A stretch of 10,096 bases of DNA from Gammaproteobacteria bacterium (lineage in GTDB: Bacteria > Pseudomonadota > Gammaproteobacteria > Steroidobacterales > Steroidobacteraceae): positions 1-10,096 of the forward strand of contig JAQGOE010000181.1 in assembly GCA_028293725.1 (NCBI GenBank). The letters run 5' to 3'. Within the stretch, counting starts at the first letter, position 1. Every line of letters begins with the position of its first letter. Positions 5,717 through 10,096 of the stretch are shown piece by piece. Position numbers and translations under genes: made by a program. The notes below the pieces were generated by a model. That model ran no database searches. It was not told the origin of the DNA and was given only the letters and a program-made list of their open reading frames with translations.

Positions 5717-6931
5717 ATGTCTGTTTATCATCGTGCAACAATTGCGCTTTTTTCTCTTGCCACGACCCTCACGCTGGCTCCGTCCGCGGGATGGTCACAG
5801 GAATCCATTCAGGCCCAGAGCGAGTCGTCGACTCATCTCGAGATTGGGGATTCTGTGCAGTCCGTTCAGCAGGCGCTGCGCGTACCGGAGACGCCGGCAC
5901 ACACGCTGGGCGCCGGCCAACCTGTTGCTGGCGAGATCCACCTTCCCGATCGCGGCATATGGGTCTTCTTCGACGGCCTGGGCCGGGCCCGTCAGTACCG
6001 CTTCGATGCCCCGTTCTCCCGAGATATTCATGGCGCCAGGATCGGTGCGTCGATCGAACAAATACAGGCGCTTTGGGGGAGTCCGATAAGAGCGCTTCCC
6101 GGCTGGTCCCCTACTCCCGACAGCAGAGCCTATCTTTATCGCGTCGATCCGAACACGACGATTCGCTGCGATTTTGAGCAGTATAAACTGGCGACGATTC
6201 GAGTACTGACTGGCACTGTGACACTTGGTACGCCGAAGACCAAGGAGGGCGAGATTGCCGGCCCCCACCAACAGATCGCCTCCGTACAAACTCAACCTGA
6301 AAAAACTCACAACCTGGTGATTCCGGGAAGGCCGCCCCTTACACGACAATCCATCACGAATGTTTCGGCGCACCCACAAACCACCGATCAACCCAGAGTG
6401 ACCGAGGGGCATCAAAACATAGCGCCTGGGCTGCAGGCGGCGGGCCAGCTCGCGGCCACTCACGATCTCGGGTGCATTTCCATTGAGAAAGCCAGATCAA
6501 TCTACACCGCGGCCGATCTATACCGATCCACGAGACAATGTCTCGACACGGATCAATATGACCTGGCGGCACCTCTGTTCGCATTGGCGGGAGGGTATGG
6601 GCGGTTCGATGCCATGCGTATCGCGGATAAGACAGCCGGTCAAGGAATTACAATTCTGACGATGAATGTTGGAGACGGACTGACGGACTTGCAGAGGCAG
6701 GCGTTCTCGGCCGCAATAAAACACGTACATGACGATCCCGACGAGCACGCACGGTTGTGTCGCCGTATTGCGCTAATCGGGCCACCTGATTACATTCCTG
6801 TGTACCTCATCGTTCACGGCCTCGGTATCAGGGACGATCAAAAAAGCGATGCTAACGGGCTCGATCCCGACTTTGATGCCGCGAAGGCATGGTCTCGCAT
6901 CCTTGGCGAAGGATTGCTTTGCTCACACTGA
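5717..6931 (+). CDS. Exported protein with tandem BamE-like repeats and helical C-terminal domain
   Basis: 404 residues. An N-terminal Sec signal (hydrophobic IALFSLATTLTLAPSA to about residue 24, no lipobox Cys) sends it to the periplasm or beyond. Two similar segments follow: IGDSVQSVQQALRVPE at 43-58 with strand IWVFFDGLGRARQY at 81-94, and IGASIEQIQALWGSP at 109-123 with strand TTIRCDFEQYKLATIRVL at 147-164. Each resembles the 'IG-x-S-x-x-x-V-x-x-x-x-G-x-P' helix and the following strands of SmpA/BamE-like domains; this is a fold-level similarity. Residues about 170-250 form a Gln/Pro/Thr-rich linker. The helical C-terminal domain (about 251-404) holds Cys 253, 275, 348 and 402 and the segments AAPLFALAGGYGRFDAMRIAD and PPDYIPVYLIVHGLG; its function is not recognised. 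The ATG is preceded by AGGTAAG. It follows another exported protein in the same direction and is convergent with the dienelactone hydrolase. The reading frame is secure; the role is unknown. Confidence 0.85.
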   Translation: MSVYHRATIALFSLATTLTLAPSAGWSQESIQAQSESSTHLEIGDSVQSVQQALRVPETPAHTLGAGQPVAGEIHLPDRGIWVFFDGLGRARQYRFDAPFSRDIHGARIGASIEQIQALWGSPIRALPGWSPTPDSRAYLYRVDPNTTIRCDFEQYKLATIRVLTGTVTLGTPKTKEGEIAGPHQQIASVQTQPEKTHNLVIPGRPPLTRQSITNVSAHPQTTDQPRVTEGHQNIAPGLQAAGQLAATHDLGCISIEKARSIYTAADLYRSTRQCLDTDQYDLAAPLFALAGGYGRFDAMRIADKTAGQGITILTMNVGDGLTDLQRQAFSAAIKHVHDDPDEHARLCRRIALIGPPDYIPVYLIVHGLGIRDDQKSDANGLDPDFDAAKAWSRILGEGLLCSH

Positions 6932-6979
6932 GCGCGCTGCCCCCCAACATAGGGCGGACTGACATCCGAAGAACCGTCA

Positions 6980-7023
6980 AGAGCGGACGGTAACGGTTTT
7001 ATCCAGAGCCCCCGAAAGCGGAC
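6980..7023 (+). repeat. Two copies of the ARAGCGGAC intergenic motif
   Basis: AGAGCGGACGGTAACGG (from 6980) and CGAAAGCGGACAGTCGTG (from 7013) lie in direct orientation in the gap between the convergent 404-residue exported protein and dienelactone hydrolase genes. No strong rho-independent hairpin is seen in this gap. Confidence 0.45.
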
Positions 7024-7047
7024 AGTCGTGAAGCTTTCATCCGATGA

Positions 7048-7809
7048 TCAGCCCATGGTTCGGCGATAAAGTGCAATCGCCTCTGCGAAGACCCGATCGG
7101 CCATCTCGGGATCGTAACGCGCGCCCTCGTCGCGCATAAAGGCGTGTTCGCCAGGGAGCTCAAGATAAACGTGCCGCGCACCCGATGCTTGGAGCGCCGA
7201 ACGGATCGCGCTTCGGGCTGTGGCGGGGACATGCGGGTCAACATCGCCGAACACCAAAAGCAACTCTGCCTTCATTTCGGATAGTCGTGCGAGCGTGCCC
7301 GCGTCTGGTTCCGCTCCAAGGTTCCCGTTGTGCAAGCCGGTGGGATAGGCGCACACCGCTGCGCGGCATCTCGGATCCAGTGCGGCTCGAAGCGCAAGGT
7401 GACCACCAATGCAGAAGCCTATTGCCCCCGCCGCAAGACCCGAGGAATCTTGCTTCACGTCACCGCGGGTTTCGAAGTAATCGAACACCGCACCGGCTGT
7501 GGCGTCAAAATGTACCACGGGTGTTGTGTGGGCAAGGTAGTTGCCATACATGCGACCTGGATCGTCGTAAGCAATGACTAACCCGGGTGGGCATGTTCGA
7601 TGGTAAATCTCGGGCGCTGCCACCACGAACCCATGTCCGGCCAATCGGTTTGCGATTCGGCAAATCGGCCCGGTCAACTGGAAGATCTCCGAATACAACA
7701 CGATGCCGGGATACTTCGTGCCCGACTGCGCGGGCTTCGGCGCCGCGACATAGGTGCGGCACGGAAAGCCGTCTATGGTCAGTTCGACGTTGGTCGTAGT
7801 GATTTGCAT
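7048..7809 (-). CDS. Dienelactone hydrolase family protein
   Basis: A 253-residue cytoplasmic alpha/beta hydrolase of the dienelactone hydrolase family. Seen: the nucleophile elbow is GFCIGG with Cys133, Asp191 lies in FGDVDPHVP, and His222 in PGEHAFMRDE, giving the family's Cys-Asp-His triad. The early glutamate (E41 in YSEIFQL) matches the residue that modulates the thiol in characterised enzymes. Known: the prototype opens the lactone of 4-carboxymethylene-but-2-en-4-olides in chloroaromatic breakdown, but many relatives act on other lactones or esters. No catechol-pathway genes are adjacent, so the substrate is open. The length is close to the family's usual 230-250. The ATG at 7809 has AGG 8 bases upstream. 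It is divergent from the GNAT gene across a 96-base gap. Confidence 0.94.
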   Translation of the reverse strand: MQITTTNVELTIDGFPCRTYVAAPKPAQSGTKYPGIVLYSEIFQLTGPICRIANRLAGHGFVVAAPEIYHRTCPPGLVIAYDDPGRMYGNYLAHTTPVVHFDATAGAVFDYFETRGDVKQDSSGLAAGAIGFCIGGHLALRAALDPRCRAAVCAYPTGLHNGNLGAEPDAGTLARLSEMKAELLLVFGDVDPHVPATARSAIRSALQASGARHVYLELPGEHAFMRDEGARYDPEMADRVFAEAIALYRRTMG

Positions 7810-7834
7810 CCGTATAGCCTAACGCAAGTCGCCC

Positions 7835-7864
7835 TTCAACTGGTGGCCGCGAAATCGTTAGAAT
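7835..7864 (+). promoter_or_regulatory. Possible sigma-70 promoter of the acetyltransferase gene
   Basis: TTCAAC (7835-7840), an 18-base spacer and TAGAAT (7859-7864) point to transcription starting near 7871, about 35 bases before the GTG start at 7906. The -10 is good (5 of 6) and the -35 is weak. On the opposite strand the same bases read TTGAAG, a -35-like hexamer facing the dienelactone hydrolase. Confidence 0.3.
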
Positions 7865-7905
7865 TGTGACAGTGAGGAATTCCTTGCCAGCCTGGAGACG
7901 TGTTC

Positions 7906-8412
7906 GTGATAACAGTGAGGCATCCAGAAACTACTGCCGAGCTAGATGATGTTCGAGCACTTATGCGGGCGTTTGTCGCGTGGCACCGTGAGCGGCACAT
8001 AGAAGACTTGGCACTGATCGACGAGTACTTTGATCAGAATGAGTTCGAAGATGAACTTGCCTCCTTGCCCGGTCAGTACGCACCGCCTGACGGACAGCTT
8101 CTTCTAGCATGCAACGACGACAAACCGGCAGGTTGCGTGGCGCTGCGCCGAATCGACAGGCAAGTATGTGAGATGAAGCGCATGTTTCTCTACCCCCAAT
8201 ATCATGGCAAGGGAATCGGTAGGAGACTGGGAGAAGCGATCATTCGCGACGCAAGGGCTGCAGGGTATGCAATCATGCGACTTGACACCAGCTGGAGGCA
8301 ACAAGAAGCCCAGGCGCTATATTCGAAACTGGGTTTCCAGCGCATTGATCCCTACTACGACTCCCCCCCGGCGCTAAAGGAATGGCTCGTTTTTTTCGAG
8401 CTCCGCCTATGA
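7906..8412 (+). CDS. GNAT family N-acetyltransferase
   Basis: 168 residues from GTG 7906. This start is preferred because GGAG (7894-7897) lies 8 bases before it, while the GTG at 7900 would be only 2 bases from it. The protein transfers an acetyl group from acetyl-CoA to an amine; the substrate is unknown. Seen: an N-terminal helical region (LMRAFVAWHRERH), the strand GCVALRRIDRQVCEMKRMFLYP, then the acetyl-CoA pyrophosphate loop YHGKGIGRRLGEA (motif A, Q/R-x-x-G-x-G type) and the C-terminal AQALYSKLGFQRI (motif B) followed by YYDSP. The overall size is typical. Small proteins of this make-up with 'MKRMFLYP' and 'LYSKLGFQRI' are usually annotated only as GNAT. It is 105 bases upstream of the GST gene in the same direction, so cotranscription is possible. 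Confidence 0.92.
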   Translation: MITVRHPETTAELDDVRALMRAFVAWHRERHIEDLALIDEYFDQNEFEDELASLPGQYAPPDGQLLLACNDDKPAGCVALRRIDRQVCEMKRMFLYPQYHGKGIGRRLGEAIIRDARAAGYAIMRLDTSWRQQEAQALYSKLGFQRIDPYYDSPPALKEWLVFFELRL

Positions 8413-8517
8413 GTGTGCGGCTGGACCGCCAAACAATATGCGCGGGCCTCATGTCGGCTCCAGTCGAACTCGATCGTCCTTGAGAGGCTAGTGGCAGCAA
8501 TCACCAGGAGCGTTCCA

Positions 8518-9174
8518 ATGATTCCCACCATCACCGCTTTTGAACGGTCGCCCGATCGCGGCCGAGGACTGGCGCGTGACATGCGCGTTCGCTGGGCGCT
8601 CGAAGAAGTGGGCCAGCCTTACGACGTTCGACTTCTCTCGTTCAGTGAGATGAAGGAATCCGCACATCGTAAGCTTCATCCTTTCGGTCAGATTCCGACC
8701 TACGAAGAAGGCGATCTCACGCTCTTCGAGTCGGGAGCGATCATATTCCATATCGCGGAGCGCCATGCCGGGCTACTGCCAGATGATGCGAATGCCCGGG
8801 CCCGCGCGATCGCATGGATGTTTGCGGCGCTCAATACGGTGGAGCCGCCGATTGGTGAGCGCGGAATGGCGATGCTCTTGGAGCACGACAAAAGCTGGTA
8901 TGCGGAGCGCCAAGGAATCCTCGAGGATCGCGTCCGTGTACGGCTGGGCGAACTTTCCAGTCAGCTTGGCGAAGCGGACTGGCTCGACGTTGCCTTCAGC
9001 GCCGGTGACCTACTGATGGTGGCGGTGCTGCGCAGGTTAAGCGGATCGGGTGAACTGGAGAAATATTCGAACCTGTCCGCCTATGTAGCCCGTGGCGAAG
9101 CGCGGCCCGCCTACAAGCGTGCTTTTGACGCTCAACTGGCGGTTTTCACTGGCAAGCCACGGAACGGCGGCTGA
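8518..9174 (+). CDS. Glutathione S-transferase family protein
   Basis: 218 residues, cytoplasmic, two-domain GST fold. The N-terminal thioredoxin-like domain (about 1-80) has an early FERSPDRGRGLARDMRVRWAL segment in place of the usual Ser/Cys/Tyr loop, then YDVRLLSF, the cis-proline element GQIPTYEEGD (about 59-68) and the glutathione-binding LFESGAIIFHIAERH (about 71-85; E-S-G-A-I). The helical C-terminal domain follows (AWMFAALNTVEPPI, WLDVAFSAGDLLMVAVL; the latter is the conserved N-capping/D-x-x-x-x region). It presumably conjugates or uses glutathione on small electrophiles; the class and substrate cannot be fixed. The ATG at 8518 has AGGAG 7 bases upstream; the frame is open to 8413, but the sequence before the ATG is non-conserved. 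It may be cotranscribed with the GNAT gene and is convergent with the NmrA-like gene. Confidence 0.93.
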   Translation: MIPTITAFERSPDRGRGLARDMRVRWALEEVGQPYDVRLLSFSEMKESAHRKLHPFGQIPTYEEGDLTLFESGAIIFHIAERHAGLLPDDANARARAIAWMFAALNTVEPPIGERGMAMLLEHDKSWYAERQGILEDRVRVRLGELSSQLGEADWLDVAFSAGDLLMVAVLRRLSGSGELEKYSNLSAYVARGEARPAYKRAFDAQLAVFTGKPRNGG

Positions 9175-9179
9175 TGGGC

Positions 9180-9188
9180 GTCCGCTCT
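9180..9188 (-). repeat. Copy of the AGAGCGGAC intergenic motif
   Basis: GTCCGCTCT on the plus strand (AGAGCGGAC on the minus strand) lies 6 bases after the GST stop codon. It is the same core as the copies at 3393 and 6980. Confidence 0.35.
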
Positions 9189-9194
9189 GGATTT

Positions 9195-9440
9195 TCACCC
9201 CGCAGCGTGCGCAGTCGCCGCTGCAGGCGGCCGTTTGCTCCGTTGGTTTGCCGAAACACGCGGCAATGTAAGCGCCACACGCCGCCAGTCCGGAATCGAA
9301 GCGAACTTGAGGAGCCCCTCGAGATCACGCAGCCGTTCGATCTCCGACGACATGACGGCAGGCTCGATTTTGACGTGCTCGCTCGTTGTAGTGTCAGCGA
9401 CCCCTTTGCCGTAAGTGGTCGAGACCTGCGCGATAGACAA
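9195..9440 (-). other. Doubtful 81-codon ORF, possibly a frameshifted gene remnant
   Basis: The 313 bases between the GST and the NmrA-like gene hold no recognised gene. The best candidate is this minus-strand frame, which starts only at TTG 9440 and reads SIAQVSTTYGKGVADTT, then VMSSEIERLRDLEGLLKFA and IPDWRRVALTLP; third codon positions are GC-rich, as in the real genes here. Ten bases upstream, in another frame, is an ATG (9450) that begins MKVL; removing one base at CTTGTCT (about 9438-9444) would join the two as MKVLSIAQVSTTYGKG. The tail after TLP is Ala/Pro-rich and unlike a folded domain. It could be a decayed gene or chance. No family recognised. Confidence 0.3.
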
Positions 9441-9487
9441 GAACCTTCATGTTCGATCTCGATCTTCATTGGTGTGAACGTCTCGGT

Positions 9488-10096
9488 TCACGCCGTCACG
9501 GCCTTCTGGGCCGCCGCGAAGACGTCGCGTGCGGACGTCGTACCCGCTACGTGCTCCGTACCCTCGACTCCAAGGTCCATCCATCCTGCATTAACGGCCT
9601 CAAACATTTCTTCGGCAGGTCCGGTGTGGCCCTTCGGGATGCCGAATTGTTCGAACGCTTCCGCCCACCCCGCGGGCGGGACTGCAAAGGCTTTCACATC
9701 GAGATCCAGGACTTCACCCAATTGCTCCGCGACCTCATCCGCGCTGACCATCGAACCAAGCTCGACGAGGCGCTGTCCTGACCAGGCTGGCCCGGTCAAA
9801 AAGGTTGCGACTTCCGCGCCGATGTCATTCGTGGCGACCATGGTCGATTTCCGGTTGGTCGGATTGTAGTAGACCGGTAGCGTTCCGCCCTGGGCGACCT
9901 GTAAGCCGTATAGGAAGTTTTCGAAGAAGCCGCCTGCGCGCACCAATGCGATTGGCGATATCAAGTCGCGAAAACCATGCTCCAGAAGCGACAAGGCCGT
10001 GACATTCCCGACCCCGCTGGTCCTGTTCGCACCCATCGACGAAAGCGCTACCACCCGCGGAGGCGCTGCCTTGGTGAGCGCCTCGACATAGTTCGC
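9488..10096 (-). CDS. NmrA-like NAD(P)-binding oxidoreductase, C-terminal part
   Basis: 202 codons are present; the frame is open at the right edge and stops with TGA at 9490-9488. The N-terminal Rossmann part with its glycine-rich dinucleotide loop lies outside the window. Seen: YVEALTKAAPPRVVALSSMGA near the edge, the strand with the catalytic-position Ser-Ser pair of this family, then LVRAGGFFENFL (the 'LRPGxFMEN' equivalent), STMVATNDIGAEVATFL (the substrate-domain 'DIA' helix) and a long C-terminal alpha/beta region. Known: NmrA-like/atypical SDR proteins bind NAD(P)(H) and act as redox sensors, quinone or isoflavone-type reductases, or regulators; most lack the Tyr-x-x-x-Lys motif. The GTG at 10054 lies inside the conserved core and is not the start. 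It is convergent with the GST gene across the doubtful ORF at 9195-9440. Confidence 0.88.
   Translation of the reverse strand, partial: ANYVEALTKAAPPRVVALSSMGANRTSGVGNVTALSLLEHGFRDLISPIALVRAGGFFENFLYGLQVAQGGTLPVYYNPTNRKSTMVATNDIGAEVATFLTGPAWSGQRLVELGSMVSADEVAEQLGEVLDLDVKAFAVPPAGWAEAFEQFGIPKGHTGPAEEMFEAVNAGWMDLGVEGTEHVAGTTSARDVFAAAQKAVTA

Noticed and set aside
7813..7841. TTGAAG-N17-TATACG on the minus strand as a promoter for the dienelactone hydrolase
   Set aside because: The -10 would end one base before the ATG, so transcription would begin inside the coding region.
9174..9869. 231-codon plus-strand ORF
   Set aside because: It overlaps the well-supported NmrA-like gene on the opposite strand; the translation is rich in Ser, Arg and Pro with no domain.
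1..10096. Defence system, CRISPR array, prophage or insertion sequence
   Set aside because: There are no regularly spaced repeats, no transposase or integrase motifs and no nuclease or toxin-antitoxin pairs in any frame I read.

Overview
The window reads as chromosomal DNA of a GC-rich, Gram-negative proteobacterium. Supporting signs are a TonB-dependent receptor C-terminus ending in an aromatic residue, a Tat substrate, Sec-exported proteins, GST/GFA/DLH-type enzymes, and GC-rich third codon positions. A gammaproteobacterium of the Xanthomonadales/Steroidobacter kind would fit, but this is only an inference. There are no RNA genes, CRISPR arrays, transposases or phage genes.

Left end (1-2045, all minus strand): the first 70 codons of a Rieske ring-hydroxylating oxygenase alpha subunit run off the left edge. 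Just upstream of it lies only the last 28 codons of a TonB-dependent receptor, cut off at an in-frame stop; the body of the receptor is missing. Next comes an overlapping two-gene operon of a DGPF/YCII-domain protein and an ECF42-type sigma factor with a long C-terminal extension. The sigma factor appears to start at a CTG codon that overlaps the DGPF stop codon.

Middle (2128-7047): a divergent RibD/dihydrofolate-reductase-like protein is followed by a decayed membrane-protein gene (Mpo1/DUF962-like, broken by one in-frame TGA) and then an apparently empty stretch. Next are a Tat-exported protein of unknown function, a strong hairpin, a convergent GFA-family zinc protein, a small Sec-exported protein, and a 404-residue exported protein with two BamE-like repeats and a helical C-terminal domain.

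Right end (7048-10096): a dienelactone hydrolase (minus) diverges from a GNAT acetyltransferase, which is followed by a glutathione S-transferase (both plus). A short doubtful ORF and the C-terminal part of an NmrA-like NAD(P)-binding protein (minus) run to the right edge.

The layout is mostly single genes or pairs of small detoxification, stress and modification enzymes, not one pathway. A short motif close to ARAGCGGAC recurs in nearly every intergenic gap. I found no convincing multi-gene novel system. The most notable points are the receptor stump, the CTG-started sigma factor, the nonsense pseudogene, the intergenic motif family and the exported proteins of unknown function.
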